Shown: positions 51,744 to 60,914, numbered from the stretch's first letter. The stretch: DNA of 64,000 nt from Pseudomonas brassicacearum subsp. neoaurantiaca (GCF_013608025.1 NZ_VDLV01000008.1:56100-120099); one strand, 5' to 3'. Numbers and translations are program-made. Notes: generated from the sequence alone by a model not told the origin.

Positions 51744-53042
51744 ATGAAAATCAAAGGCATCCGCTGGTGGATGGTCGGCCTGGTCACGGCCGGCCTGATG
51801 GTCAACTACCTGGCTCGAAACACCCTGTCCGTGGCCGCTCCGACGCTGATGAGCGAAATGAGCATCTCCACCGAGCAATACTCCCACATCGTCGTGGCCT
51901 GGCAGATCTGTTACGCACTGATGCAACCGGTGGCCGGCTACATCATCGATGCCATCGGCACCAAGATGGGCTTCGCCATTTTCGCCTTCGCCTGGTCCAT
52001 CGCCTGTGCCGCCGCGGCGATGGCTTCTGGCTGGCAAGGCCTGGCGTTTTTCCGAGGATTGCTGGGCCTGACGGAAGCCGCCGGGTTGCCGGCCGCAGTG
52101 AAGACCTCCACCGAATGGTTCCCGGCCAAGGAACGCTCGGTGGCAATCGGCTGGTTCAACATCGGTTCCTCGATTGGTGCCGTGCTGGCGCCGCCGCTGG
52201 TGGTCTGGGCGATCCTGAACAGTGGCTGGGAATTGGCGTTCCTGATCGTTGGTGGCCTGGGTGTGGCTTGGACTTTCCTCTGGCTGGTCTTCTACAAGCA
52301 TCCGCGTGACCAGAAGCTTTTGGACGACGCCGAGCGTGAGTACATCCTCAGCGGCCAGGAAGCGCACTTCCAAGACCCAACGCCGAAAAAAGGCAGCTGG
52401 AAACGCATCATCGCCAGCCGCAACTTCTACGCCATCGCCAGCGCCCGGATCCTCTCCGAGCCGGCCTGGCAGACGTTCAACGCCTGGATCCCGCTGTACC
52501 TGATGACCGAGCGGCACATGAACATCAAGGAGATCGCGATGTTCGCCTGGCTGCCCTTCCTGGCCGCCGACCTTGGCTGCGTATTGGGTGGCTACCTGAG
52601 CCCGTTCTTCCATAAATACTGCAAGGTGTCGCTGTTCACTTCCCGCAAGATGGTCTTGCTGTTTGGCGCGTCCTGCATGATCGGCCCGGCCTGCATCGGC
52701 CTCGTCGCCAGTCCGTACACGGCCATTGCCTTGCTCTGCGTCGGCGGGTTTGCCCACCAGACACTCTCCGGTGCGCTGTATGCCATCACCTCCGATTCCT
52801 TTGGCAAGAACGAAGTCGCCACGGCGACCGGCATGGGTGGGATGTTCGGCTACTTGGGCGCTGCCGCCTTCACGCTGTTGTTCGGCGTCATGGTGACGAA
52901 GATCGGCTACAGCCCGCTGTTCGTGCTGCTGGCGATCTTCGACGTGGTTGCCGCGTTCATCGTCTGGACCGTTGCCCGGGAACTCAAGCATCAGCCGACA
53001 ACGCCGCAGCCCGAGGCGCAAGCGCTGCAACCGGCAGCCTGA
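51744..53042 (+). CDS. Major facilitator transporter of the anion:cation symporter (hexuronate/glucarate) type
   Basis: This is a 432-residue protein of 12 membrane segments. Family signs are GIRWWMVGLVTAGLMVNYLARNTLSVAAPTL, LLGLTEAAGLPAAVKTSTEWFPAKERSVAIGWFNIGSSIGAVLAPPLV, and the C-terminal half with FGKNEVATATGMGGMFGYLGA. These features match transporters of sugar acids or related organic anions. The substrate is unknown, and the gene is not next to a catabolic operon. ATG 51744 is chosen; a GTG one codon earlier also exists. Confidence 0.92.
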   Translation: MKIKGIRWWMVGLVTAGLMVNYLARNTLSVAAPTLMSEMSISTEQYSHIVVAWQICYALMQPVAGYIIDAIGTKMGFAIFAFAWSIACAAAAMASGWQGLAFFRGLLGLTEAAGLPAAVKTSTEWFPAKERSVAIGWFNIGSSIGAVLAPPLVVWAILNSGWELAFLIVGGLGVAWTFLWLVFYKHPRDQKLLDDAEREYILSGQEAHFQDPTPKKGSWKRIIASRNFYAIASARILSEPAWQTFNAWIPLYLMTERHMNIKEIAMFAWLPFLAADLGCVLGGYLSPFFHKYCKVSLFTSRKMVLLFGASCMIGPACIGLVASPYTAIALLCVGGFAHQTLSGALYAITSDSFGKNEVATATGMGGMFGYLGAAAFTLLFGVMVTKIGYSPLFVLLAIFDVVAAFIVWTVARELKHQPTTPQPEAQALQPAA

Positions 53043-53116
53043 TGCACAGCGCGACCGGGCCACTTGGGCTCGGTCGCGCTATGCTGCGCAACACGCCCCT
53101 GATCGAGACGTCCACC

Positions 53117-53746
53117 ATGTCCACCCCCAGCATGACCCTGTTCCACAACCCTGCTTCGCCCTTCGTCCGCAAAGTCCTGGTGCTGCTGCACGAGACCGGC
53201 CAGCAAGACCGCGTCGCGTTGCAACTGAGCCTGCTCACGCCGGTCAAGCCGGACCGCGCGCTGATCGATGACAACCCGTTGAGCAAGATCCCGGCCCTGC
53301 GCCTGGCCAACGGGACGGTGATCCATGACAGCCGTGTCATCCTCGATTACCTCGACCACCAGCACGTCGGCAATCCGCTGATCCCTCGGGACGGCGCGGC
53401 ACGCTGGCGGCGCCTGACCCTGGCCTCCATGGCCGACGGGATCATGGACGCGGCGGTGATGATCCGCTACGAGACCGCGCTGCGCCCTGCGGAAAAACAC
53501 TGGGACGAATGGCTCGATGCGCAACGGGACAAGATTCGTCGCGCCCTGGCCATGCTCGAAGCCGAGGCGATTGCCGAACTGGCGAGCCATTTCGACATCG
53601 CCTCCATCAGCGTCGCCTGTGCCCTGGGTTACCTGGACCTGCGCCACCCGGACCTGGAATGGCGCAAGGCCAATCCACAATTGGCGGCGTGGTTTGCCGA
53701 GGTGAGCTTGCGGCCTTCGATGGCCGAGACGGTGCCCAGGGTTTAG
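53117..53746 (+). CDS. Glutathione S-transferase
   Basis: This 209-residue protein has the thioredoxin-like N-terminal domain (MTLFHNPASPFVRKVLVLLHETGQ; Ser as catalytic residue), the NPLSKIPALRLANGTVIHDSRVILDYLD glutathione-binding segment and an all-helical C-terminal domain. It likely conjugates glutathione to electrophiles. The upstream frame starting at 53042 has no GST sequence, so the ATG at 53117 is used. It is convergent with creD. Confidence 0.9.
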   Translation: MSTPSMTLFHNPASPFVRKVLVLLHETGQQDRVALQLSLLTPVKPDRALIDDNPLSKIPALRLANGTVIHDSRVILDYLDHQHVGNPLIPRDGAARWRRLTLASMADGIMDAAVMIRYETALRPAEKHWDEWLDAQRDKIRRALAMLEAEAIAELASHFDIASISVACALGYLDLRHPDLEWRKANPQLAAWFAEVSLRPSMAETVPRV

Positions 53747-53768
53747 ATTTGCCTTGACTGGTCCGGCC

Positions 53769-53933
53769 TCATCGCGAGCAAGCTCGCTCCCACAGGAGAT
53801 TGCGGCGTTCTTTGTGGGAGCGAGCTTGCTCGCGATGGCAGCGCACCGGATCCAGCGGAAACAACCCAGCAATGCGCATCACCAAGATCTCCCGCAAGCG
53901 CTGATCCTCCCGCAACCCCAACGACCGGCTCAT
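53769..53933 (-). CDS. Small ORF coupled to creD and running into a REPIN
   Basis: The 54-residue frame starts with an ATG that overlaps the creD stop (ATGA). The first 32 residues are unique (SRSLGLREDQRLREILVMRIAG). The last 22 are encoded by the REPIN at 53771-53836, and the stop lies at its far end. It may be a real small gene truncated by the repeat, or a chance frame. No family is recognised. Confidence 0.35.
   Translation of the reverse strand: MSRSLGLREDQRLREILVMRIAGLFPLDPVRCHREQARSHKERRNLLWERACSR
53771..53836. repeat. REPIN, type A, short centre
   Basis: ATCGCGAGCAAGCTCGCTCC and its inverse with about 26 bases between them, downstream of both GST and creD. Confidence 0.9.
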
Positions 53934-55303
53934 TTCACCTCTCCCAGATCAAAGCTCATCGCCGCCGCAGGCTTCGCACCCACTCCGTACCAGTCCAGCT
54001 TGCGAGTCAGCACCATGAACACGCCCAGCAGGCCGAACAGCAGCAGCGAGCCCATCAGCAGCGCATAGTCTTCAGCACTCAGCAGGCCATAGAGCAAGCC
54101 GTACAAGCCCGCCAACCCCGCCGAAAAGCCCAGGCCATGGCTCACGCTGCGCAGCACATGGCAGACGTAGAATCCGATCAACACCACGCAGGCACTGGCC
54201 GACACCAGGTACGCCAAGGTGAAGCCGATGTGTTCCGACAGCGACAACAGCAGCAGGTAGAAGAACGCCAGGGCCACGCCCACCAACGCGTATTGGACCG
54301 GGTGCACCGCCAGGCTCTTGAGCACTTCGAAGAGGAAGAAGCCGGCGAAGGTCAGCGCGATGAAAAGCAGCGCATATTTGATCGCCCGATCGCTCTTGAG
54401 GTACTGGTCCACCGGATCGATGAAACTCACGCCGAACGCACGACTGCGGAACGCTTCACAGCCATCGGTGGGCACGCAGGCTTGCAGCGTCTCCAGGAGG
54501 TTGGTGGAGAAAAACGACGTCTGCCAATCGGCACTGAAGCCCTGCTCATTGATTTCGCGATTGACCGGCAAGTAGTTGCCGATGAAGCTGGGGTGCGGCC
54601 AGTCGGCGGACAGGTGCACTTTGGTGGTCTTGCCCACCGGAAGAATCTGCAGCTCGCCAGTGCCTTGCAGGCGCAGGTCGAAACCGAAGGTCAGTTCGGG
54701 GCTGCCCTGGGCGGTCACCATCGGCAACGGCACGTGCACGCCCTGCCCCAACCAGCTGAGGCGCGAGCCTGGAAGGAAATCGACGGTCTTCTGGTTCAGC
54801 GTCAGGGTCAGCGCATTTTCGATACCGCGAATATCGCTGATGCCAACGCTCAGGTACGGTTCATCGAAGCGGTAGTCGGCATAATCCTTGGGAGCGATGC
54901 CATAGCGCTCCGGCACCTTGAAGCGCCCATCGATCCGGTTGTCGGCATGAAACAGACGCGCCTCGTAGATGCCGCGGGCACGGGTTTCGGTGCGGATCTG
55001 ACCGTCGAGTTCGAATTGCTCCGGCAAAAAGTACAACTCGCCACTTCGCTCGACGGTTTCCAGGAACCGCACGCCGGTCTTTTCGTTGGTATTCCAGACC
55101 TTCACGTCCCTGCGAAACGGCACGACGATCATCGGCCCGACCAATTGCTGGCTGTAGCTGGAACTGCGGGCGATGTCCTGCAACACCCCATCGCGTAACT
55201 CCTGGCGCTCGTCGATAAGGCCGTTGATCATCAACAGCGGGATCATCAGCAGGAGGATCAAGAGGGCGATCATGCCCAGTTTTATAGCGAGACTGCGGTT
55301 CAT
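53930..55303 (-). CDS. creD: CreD inner-membrane protein
   Basis: This is a 457-residue protein with an N-terminal membrane span (LGMIALLILLLMIPLLMINGLI), a large periplasmic region (residues about 35-310) and five or six C-terminal membrane segments. Conserved CreD segments are ERQELRDGVLQDIARSSSYSQQLVGPMIVVPF, VGISDIRGIENALTL, and SEHIGFTLAYLVSASACVVLIGFYV. It belongs to the CreBC regulon, which in Pseudomonas links cell-wall stress and beta-lactam response. The ATG at 55303 starts the first helix; the frame further upstream is REPIN sequence. Confidence 0.94.
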   Translation of the reverse strand: MNRSLAIKLGMIALLILLLMIPLLMINGLIDERQELRDGVLQDIARSSSYSQQLVGPMIVVPFRRDVKVWNTNEKTGVRFLETVERSGELYFLPEQFELDGQIRTETRARGIYEARLFHADNRIDGRFKVPERYGIAPKDYADYRFDEPYLSVGISDIRGIENALTLTLNQKTVDFLPGSRLSWLGQGVHVPLPMVTAQGSPELTFGFDLRLQGTGELQILPVGKTTKVHLSADWPHPSFIGNYLPVNREINEQGFSADWQTSFFSTNLLETLQACVPTDGCEAFRSRAFGVSFIDPVDQYLKSDRAIKYALLFIALTFAGFFLFEVLKSLAVHPVQYALVGVALAFFYLLLLSLSEHIGFTLAYLVSASACVVLIGFYVCHVLRSVSHGLGFSAGLAGLYGLLYGLLSAEDYALLMGSLLLFGLLGVFMVLTRKLDWYGVGAKPAAAMSFDLGEVK

Positions 55304-55368
55304 GTGAGGCTCTCCCTGTTCGAATGGGGAAAGTCTGGCGTGGCTGTGTGGGGGGTTTATGGGGCGAA

Positions 55369-55387
55369 TGTGGAGATTGTGTGGAGA
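55369..55387 (-). promoter_or_regulatory. Direct repeat with 11-base period, candidate CreB site
   Basis: On the minus strand TCTCCACA-CAA-TCTCCACA repeats with an 11-base step, about 66 bases before creD. CreB, an OmpR-family regulator, is remembered to bind TTCAC-N6-TTCAC, the same 11-base period, upstream of creD. The half-sites here differ from that consensus, so the call is tentative. Confidence 0.4.
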
Positions 55388-55404
55388 ATCGGGACCGGGA
55401 ACCC

Positions 55405-55493
55405 TGTGGGAGCGAGCTTGCTCGCGATGGCGGTGGGTCAGTACTGGCCATTCTGACTGACGCACCGCTATCGCGAGCAAGCTCGCTCCCACA
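55405..55493. repeat. REPIN, type A
   Basis: TGTGGGAGCGAGCTTGCTCG and its inverse, between creC and creD. Confidence 0.9.
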
Positions 55494-55528
55494 AGGGAGG
55501 GTGGTGTGAGTCAAATAACAGATGATAT

Positions 55529-56947
55529 TCAAGGCAACCGCAGCACCACTTCCACCCCGCCCTCGACATTGCCGATGCTGAACTCGCCACCATGCAACTG
55601 CACCACTTCCTCGACGAAGTTCAGCCCAAGGCCGGTGCTCTTGCGGCCAGTGCCGGGACGAGGCAGTGAATAAAAACGCTCGCTCAGGCGTGGCAAGGCA
55701 TAGTCGGGAATCGGCTCGGCCTGGTTGAACAGGCGCAATTGGACGCGGTTGCCGGTGCGCTCGGCGCTGATGCGCAGCAGTCCCTCGGTGGGCGTGAAAT
55801 CCAGGGCGTTTTCCAACAGGTTGCCCAAGGCCTGGCGCAACAGGAACGGCTCTCCGGTCAGCGTCAGATCGGCAGCGATGTGCTGCTCAATCTTTAACTG
55901 GCGACTTTCGATCCAGCCACCACGCGCCTCCAACAATTGCTCCATCAACGCCGCAAGCGGCACCGGGACTTCTTCTTCCAGCCCTTGGCGCTGTTCGACC
56001 TGGGCCAGATTGAGCAAACGCTCGATCAGTTGCTGCATCCGCACGCTTTCACTGTCGATGTTGCTGACAAACCGCTGGTGCTGGGCGGCGGGCATGTCGC
56101 TCTGCAGCAACTCGGCGGCGCCACGGATCGCGGCCAGCGGGCTCTTGAGTTCGTGGGTCAGCGTATGGACGTAGCGCTCGACGTACGCCTTGCCTTCGAG
56201 TTGCGTGCGCATGTGCTCGACAGCGCCGGCCAGTTGTTCGAACTCACCACCGCGATAATGCGGTACTTCCACCCGACGGCCCTGGCTGACCGCCTGGGCA
56301 TACGCCGTCAAGCGACGCAACGCAGCGCTGAGCCACCACGACAACAGGGCGCCGAGCAACAAGCCCAGCACGACCAACCCCGCGCCATAGGCCAGCAAGC
56401 GCCGCTCCGTTCGATCAACATAAGGTTGCAGCGAGCTATTGGGCTTGGCGACCGTGACCACGCCGATGATCTGGCCGTTGTCCCGGATCGGCGCCCCGAC
56501 GTGCATCACCGAAGACGCCGGGTCATCCGGATCGCTGCGGGTCGAGCGGGCACCGTAGTGGCCGCGCAAGGTCAGGTAGACGTCGTTCCAGCGCGAATAA
56601 TCCTGGCCCACCGCCACGCCGCTCGAGTCGAGCACCACAATCCCCTTGGCGTCGGTGACGTAGATGCGATGGCTGACCTGGTTTTTCGGCAGGCCCCAGA
56701 TCGTCGCCGCCGGCTGCCGATCTCCGTAGGATTTGAGCAACTGCGGCCAGCGATTCTGGCCGAGGGTCCCCGCCTTGAAATCGTCCCGCAGGATTTCGGC
56801 CATCAGGTTGGCCGTGTCCACCAGGGTTTCCTCGGTGGACTGGCGCACGCCAGGGCGGATTTCTTCCATCACCGTGCTGAGCACGAAGTACCCGGTCAAG
56901 CCGATAAACAGCACATAGACCAGGAAAATGCGGATTCCCAAGGACAT
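55529..56947 (-). CDS. creC: CreC sensor histidine kinase
   Basis: This is a 472-residue inner-membrane kinase with two membrane spans (about 4-24 and 180-205) around a periplasmic PDC/Cache-like sensor, then a HAMP region. The phospho-acceptor His is in YVHTLTHELKSPLAAIRGAAEL, and the ATPase has LGNLLENALDFTP and KSTGLGLNFVEEVVQLHGG. It senses an envelope signal (likely penicillin-binding-protein inhibition in Pseudomonas) and phosphorylates CreB. Its ATG overlaps the creB stop by one base (TGATG). Confidence 0.94.
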   Translation of the reverse strand: MSLGIRIFLVYVLFIGLTGYFVLSTVMEEIRPGVRQSTEETLVDTANLMAEILRDDFKAGTLGQNRWPQLLKSYGDRQPAATIWGLPKNQVSHRIYVTDAKGIVVLDSSGVAVGQDYSRWNDVYLTLRGHYGARSTRSDPDDPASSVMHVGAPIRDNGQIIGVVTVAKPNSSLQPYVDRTERRLLAYGAGLVVLGLLLGALLSWWLSAALRRLTAYAQAVSQGRRVEVPHYRGGEFEQLAGAVEHMRTQLEGKAYVERYVHTLTHELKSPLAAIRGAAELLQSDMPAAQHQRFVSNIDSESVRMQQLIERLLNLAQVEQRQGLEEEVPVPLAALMEQLLEARGGWIESRQLKIEQHIAADLTLTGEPFLLRQALGNLLENALDFTPTEGLLRISAERTGNRVQLRLFNQAEPIPDYALPRLSERFYSLPRPGTGRKSTGLGLNFVEEVVQLHGGEFSIGNVEGGVEVVLRLP

Positions 56948-57627
56948 CAACTGTGCCCCGGACTGTAGCTGTAGCCGAGGCCTCGGTGGGTCTGGATCGG
57001 CTCGGCCTCGGCCCTGACCAGGCGCAACTTGGCGCGCAGGCTCTTGATGTGGCTGTCGATACTGCGCTCGTAGCCGGCGTCGCTGGCCACGCCGAGTGCA
57101 TCGAGCAGTTGTTCACGGCTGAACACCCGCTCGGGCTGTTCCAGCAGGCAATCCAACAGGCGAAATTCGTGGCGAGTCAGGTTCAACGGTTTGCCGCGAT
57201 AGCTGATCTGCACGCGATCATGATCGACCTGGAACAACGCGGCTCCCGTCTCGACGACCGGTCGCGGCGCCACTCGCTTGAGAATTGCGCGGACCCTGGC
57301 GGCCACCTCCCGAGGACTGAAAGGCTTGACCACGTAGTCGTCGGCACCGATTTCCAGGCCCACGACCCGATCGATCTCGCCATCCCGAGCGGTAAGAAAG
57401 ATGACCGGAACGTCGCTGAAACGTCGGAGATTCTTACACGTCTCGAATCCACTGATATCCGGCAGGCCCACATCGAGGATGATCAGGTCCGCCGGGGTGT
57501 GCTTCTGGTGCTCGAGGGCGGCGGCGCCAAGGCTCAACCAAGTGGTGTCAAAGCCCTCGCCCTGCAGCGCAAACACCAGCGTATCGGCAATGGCGGCTTC
57601 GTCTTCGACAATCAGAATATGCGGCAT
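56947..57627 (-). CDS. creB: CreB response regulator (OmpR family)
   Basis: This 226-residue protein has a receiver domain (HILIVEDEAAIADTLVFAL; phospho-Asp in LIILDVGLPD; Lys in YVVKPFS) and a C-terminal winged helix (RHEFRLLDCLLEQPERVFSREQLLDALG; SIDSHIKSLRAKL). Paired with CreC. The ATG at 57627 starts the receiver; the upstream extension is not family sequence. The order creB-creC, then creD after a gap, is the usual Pseudomonas layout. Confidence 0.95.
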   Translation of the reverse strand: MPHILIVEDEAAIADTLVFALQGEGFDTTWLSLGAAALEHQKHTPADLIILDVGLPDISGFETCKNLRRFSDVPVIFLTARDGEIDRVVGLEIGADDYVVKPFSPREVAARVRAILKRVAPRPVVETGAALFQVDHDRVQISYRGKPLNLTRHEFRLLDCLLEQPERVFSREQLLDALGVASDAGYERSIDSHIKSLRAKLRLVRAEAEPIQTHRGLGYSYSPGHS

Positions 57628-57696
57628 GGCGTCCGAGCCCGACAGGAAAGTTGCCGGAACGGTGCCCCAAGCCTCGGGGCACGTCAATCGGGGAAA

Positions 57697-58203
57697 TCAA
57701 CAGTCCGGTTTATCCGCAGTAAACCGCCGCGCCGGGTTGACCGCTGCACCGAACTCGCGAAGGGCCTTGGCGCCAATCAATAATGGGTAATTGAAACTGC
57801 TGCGGTCGGTCAGGTTGACCTCGACGGTGCGCTTGACGTTGCCCAGGCACAACTCCAGATCGACCACCGGACGCTTGGTGGGTGCGATCTTTTCATCGTC
57901 GTCTTCGTCTTCTTCGGACCGGGTCTTGATTTTGCTGATCCGAGCAATCTTGTGCTCATAGATCTTGTTGCTCGCGCCTTTGGTCGCCAGGCGGAACCGT
58001 ACCCAATCATCGCCGTCACGGGTAAACGTCTCGATGTCCTTGGCCGACAGCGAGGCGGTCAGCGCACCGGTGTCCATTTTCGCCTTGAGCACTTCGCCGC
58101 CCATTTCCGGCAGCGCAATGTATTCATAGCGCCCGTACAACGTGGGTTCGGCGGCCAATACGGGAAGGGCCACCAGGGAAAGCAGGGCTAGAAGGGATTT
58201 CAT
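57697..58203 (-). CDS. Retropepsin-like (RimK-associated) protease, exported
   Basis: This is a 168-residue protein with an N-terminal signal peptide (MKSLLALLSLVALPVLA) and a single retropepsin-like domain. The catalytic Asp lies in KAKMDTGALTASLSA. The acidic insert SEEDEDDDEK and the C-terminal SSFNYPLLIGAKALREF match the DUF785 (Zn_protease) family, annotated as ATP-dependent zinc proteases, although the fold is that of an aspartyl protease. It sits upstream of creB on the same strand with about 70 bases between, so it may be transcribed with the cre genes. Confidence 0.88.
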   Translation of the reverse strand: MKSLLALLSLVALPVLAAEPTLYGRYEYIALPEMGGEVLKAKMDTGALTASLSAKDIETFTRDGDDWVRFRLATKGASNKIYEHKIARISKIKTRSEEDEDDDEKIAPTKRPVVDLELCLGNVKRTVEVNLTDRSSFNYPLLIGAKALREFGAAVNPARRFTADKPDC

Positions 58204-58308
58204 GCAATAGGGCTTCCTGTGTGGGTGGTTTTTTAGACCGTGGCGGATGAATTCGTTCGGTTGACTTCGGTAGCAATGGCTAGGAGAAACTCCAGCCAAG
58301 CACTACCT

Positions 58309-58441
58309 CTGTGGCGAGGGGATTTATCCCCGCTGGGGTGCGAAGCAGCCCCAAAGCAGTCAGCTCAATCAGTCTGGCATACCGAATATCAGGTTTCGGG
58401 GGCGCTTCGCACCCCAACGGGGATAAATCCCCTCGCCACAG
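58309..58441. repeat. REPIN, variant (GGGGATTTATCCCC arms)
   Basis: CTGTGGCGAGGGGATTTATC and its inverse enclose about 93 bases. The arms keep the GTGGCGAGG end of type B but have GGATTTATCC in place of GAGCTTGCTC, with matching changes on both arms. It fills most of the 58204-58549 gap, where I see no other signal. Confidence 0.85.
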
Positions 58442-58549
58442 AGCCACTCAGCATACCGGCCAAAAGATGAAACATTCGTCCACCGCAATTTGGCCTACCA
58501 CCCGAAGCTTGCTTATCATGGCCCGCCCACCCGCTTTCAAGAGTCATCT

Positions 58550-59437
58550 ATGCGCCGCCTGCTCACCGGCTGTCTCGTCACCCTGTTGCTGTTGCTCAAC
58601 ACCCTGGTGCTGTTCGGGCCGCTCATGGTGTTCGCACTGCTCAAGCTGATCCTGCCCGGGCGCTTTCGCGACTATGCCTCGTGGGCCGTCATGTGGATCG
58701 CCGAGACATGGGCCGAAATCGATAAATTGATCTTCGCCCTGTGCATCCCCACTCGCTGGGACATTCGCGGCGGCGAAGGGCTGCGCGGCGACACCTCGTA
58801 CCTGGTGATCAGCAATCACCAATCCTGGGTCGACATCCCCGCCCTCGTCCAGACCCTCAACCGGCGCACGCCGTTCTTCAAGTTCTTCCTCAAGAAAGAA
58901 CTGATCTGGGTGCCCTTTCTCGGGCTGGCCTGGTGGGCGCTGGACTACCCCTTCATGAAGCGCTACACCAAGGCCTTCCTGGCGAAGAACCCGGAACTGG
59001 CCGGCAGGGACCTGGAAATCACCAAGGCCGCCTGCGAGCTGTTCAAGCGTCAACCGGTTACCGTGGTGAATTACCTCGAAGGTACGCGTTATACGCAGGC
59101 CAAAAGCCAGGCGCAGCAATCGCCGTTCACCCACCTGCTCAAGCCCAAGGCCGGCGGCGTGGCGTTCGTGCTCGCGGCAATGGGCGAGCAACTGGACGCG
59201 GTGCTCGACGTGACGGTGGTGTATCCGCAGGACCGAATTCCTGGCTTCTGGGATTTGATCAGCGGCGCCGTGCCCAGGGTCATCATCGACATCAAGACCC
59301 GCGAGCTGGACCCCAGGCTGTGGCAAGGCGACTACGAAAACGACCCGGTGTTTCGCCAGCACGTCCAGGATTGGGTCAACCGACTCTGGGCCGAGAAAGA
59401 CCAGCGCATTGCCGCGTTACGCAACGAACGCGGCTGA
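58550..59437 (+). CDS. 1-acyl-glycerol-3-phosphate acyltransferase-like protein
   Basis: This is a 295-residue PlsC-family protein with a strongly hydrophobic N-terminus (TGCLVTLLLLLNTLVLFGPLMVFALLKLI). The HX4D motif is SNHQSWVDIP, block II is KKELIWVPFLGLAWWALDYPFMKRY, and block III is VNYLEGTRYT. It transfers an acyl chain to a lysophospholipid or related acceptor. The family also includes NlaB/PatB-type accessory acyltransferases. The ATG at 58550 starts the hydrophobic helix; longer frames upstream are rejected. It is convergent with the next gene with no gap. Confidence 0.9.
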   Translation: MRRLLTGCLVTLLLLLNTLVLFGPLMVFALLKLILPGRFRDYASWAVMWIAETWAEIDKLIFALCIPTRWDIRGGEGLRGDTSYLVISNHQSWVDIPALVQTLNRRTPFFKFFLKKELIWVPFLGLAWWALDYPFMKRYTKAFLAKNPELAGRDLEITKAACELFKRQPVTVVNYLEGTRYTQAKSQAQQSPFTHLLKPKAGGVAFVLAAMGEQLDAVLDVTVVYPQDRIPGFWDLISGAVPRVIIDIKTRELDPRLWQGDYENDPVFRQHVQDWVNRLWAEKDQRIAALRNERG

Positions 59438-60007
59438 TCAGAGACCGGCGCCGCTCCCCCAGATACCACCCAGGTTCTGCAACAACGAACTGGCTACGCC
59501 TTGCTGACCGAGGTACTGCAGGATAATCGGAGCGAATTGGCCAATCATGCCGGTGTCCATGCCTAGGGCGCCGAAGGCATTGTTCAAGTCGTTGGTGTCC
59601 TTGACGTTCCCCAGCAGGCCGTCGAGCAAGGCGTTCTTGTCCGACCCGCCGCCCAGCAACCCGCCCAATCCGTTGAGCCCACCGATGGCGCTGTTGCCGG
59701 CGATCTGGTCCAGCCCTGGCACGCTTTTGCTCAATTCGGAAAACTGTGGCTCGCTGAGCCGGTTCTTCGCCAATCCCAGCATTGCGCCGGCGCCACCAAT
59801 GGCCTGCTCAGGGGTTATATCAAGCTCCGAGCCCAGGGAATTGAGCAGTCCGGCCGCTTTCGGAGCAGCGGCCACGGCGCCCTCCTGCTGGTTGCCCTGA
59901 ATGGCGGAGAGCACGTTGGCCGCGTCACCCAGGCTGAACTGCGCGAAGGCCGGGCTGGCTGCCACTGACAATAGGCAAGACAGTGCAAAACCGCGTAAAA
60001 CCTTCAT
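59438..60007 (-). CDS. DUF2780-type exported helical repeat protein
   Basis: This 189-residue protein has a signal peptide ending near AFA-Q at residue 19-20. The mature part is helix-rich, with LLNSLGSELDITPEQAIGGAGAMLGLAKNRLSEPQFSELSKSVPGLDQI and Gly/Leu-rich turns. It fits the DUF2780 family, whose role is unknown. The ATG at 60007 begins the signal peptide; upstream residues come from a non-coding part. Its stop directly abuts the stop of the acyltransferase. Confidence 0.82.
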   Translation of the reverse strand: MKVLRGFALSCLLSVAASPAFAQFSLGDAANVLSAIQGNQQEGAVAAAPKAAGLLNSLGSELDITPEQAIGGAGAMLGLAKNRLSEPQFSELSKSVPGLDQIAGNSAIGGLNGLGGLLGGGSDKNALLDGLLGNVKDTNDLNNAFGALGMDTGMIGQFAPIILQYLGQQGVASSLLQNLGGIWGSGAGL

Positions 60008-60172
60008 CCGGATATTTCCTCTTGCCATGAAAAAGCCGCCCGGTAACTGGGCGGCGCAAAGTGCAGCGTTGGACTGGGCGGACGGGGGTTTGTTCAACGT
60101 AGCCGCGCGTTGCGTGGGCCCCTGCCATTGCCGACACGGTTACCGTAAAGTGCGCAATCCTTTTAACAGAGC

Positions 60173-60754
60173 ATGTTCATGAACGTAAAAATCAGTGGCG
60201 GCGCCCTCGCGGTTATCCTGACAGGCATGCTCATCGCCTTCGGCGTCACCGAATGCCAGCGTGGGCCCTTGAATCCGGAGCTCGCCGACAATCTCAGCGA
60301 GGCGGAAAAAACCTGGCTGACGGTTGTACACCGCATCAAACGCTCGGACCCGGCCCTGACCGAAGTCATTCGCGACCAGCAATCCTTGACCGTGCTTTAC
60401 CGCCCAGAAGCTGCCACACAGGATTCAGAACCTTGGGTTGGTCACATGTTGCGCGTGGTTGGCCATGGCCTGGCTGCCCTCAATAATGCGCCCGGTGGGA
60501 AGGACTACACGCAAGTCACGGTCAAGGCGCGAATGCTTGTCGATGATGACGTGGAGTTGGTCTACGACATGCCGGGCTTTGACGCGATAAAGACGCAACA
60601 GGGCGGCTACGAGACGTTCGCCAGCATGCCGCGAAACATGGTGTTCAGCCGCGAGGCCTTGGCCCAGGCCCAGGATTATTGCCGTGGCCCTAGCGCCCGG
60701 GGATTTTATCCTGAGTTCTGCGACCAGGTTCTGCCACCGAAGGTCTCTGAATAA
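60173..60754 (+). CDS. Unrecognised exported protein
   Basis: This 193-residue protein has a hydrophobic N-terminal segment (ISGGALAVILTGMLIAFGV) that could be a membrane anchor or an uncleaved signal. Three Cys occur (one after the hydrophobic segment, and two near the C-terminus in DYCRGPSARGFYPEFCDQ). The rest is mixed alpha/beta. I do not recognise the family. It starts either at ATG 60173 or at ATG 60179. It faces away from the DUF2780 gene and is followed by a damaged REPIN. Confidence 0.7.
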   Translation: MFMNVKISGGALAVILTGMLIAFGVTECQRGPLNPELADNLSEAEKTWLTVVHRIKRSDPALTEVIRDQQSLTVLYRPEAATQDSEPWVGHMLRVVGHGLAALNNAPGGKDYTQVTVKARMLVDDDVELVYDMPGFDAIKTQQGGYETFASMPRNMVFSREALAQAQDYCRGPSARGFYPEFCDQVLPPKVSE

Positions 60755-60755
60755 C

Positions 60756-60837
60756 CGTGGCGAGTGCAAGGCCGCCCTCCCGTTTTGAAAAACGAGGGGC
60801 GCTTCGCACCCCAGCGGGAGCAAGCTCCCTCGCCACG
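60756..60837. repeat. Decayed REPIN, type B
   Basis: The right arm (GAGCAAGCTCCCTCGCCACG) is intact. The left arm is broken after CGTGGCGAG and continues TGCAAGGCC, so the pair can no longer form the full stem. Confidence 0.75.
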
Positions 60838-60914
60838 ACTGTGTCAGATCAAAAAATCCCACAAAAACTTGGGAAATCAGCCTCAACGGCGAACCTTGCG
60901 CCATTCGGTTCGCA

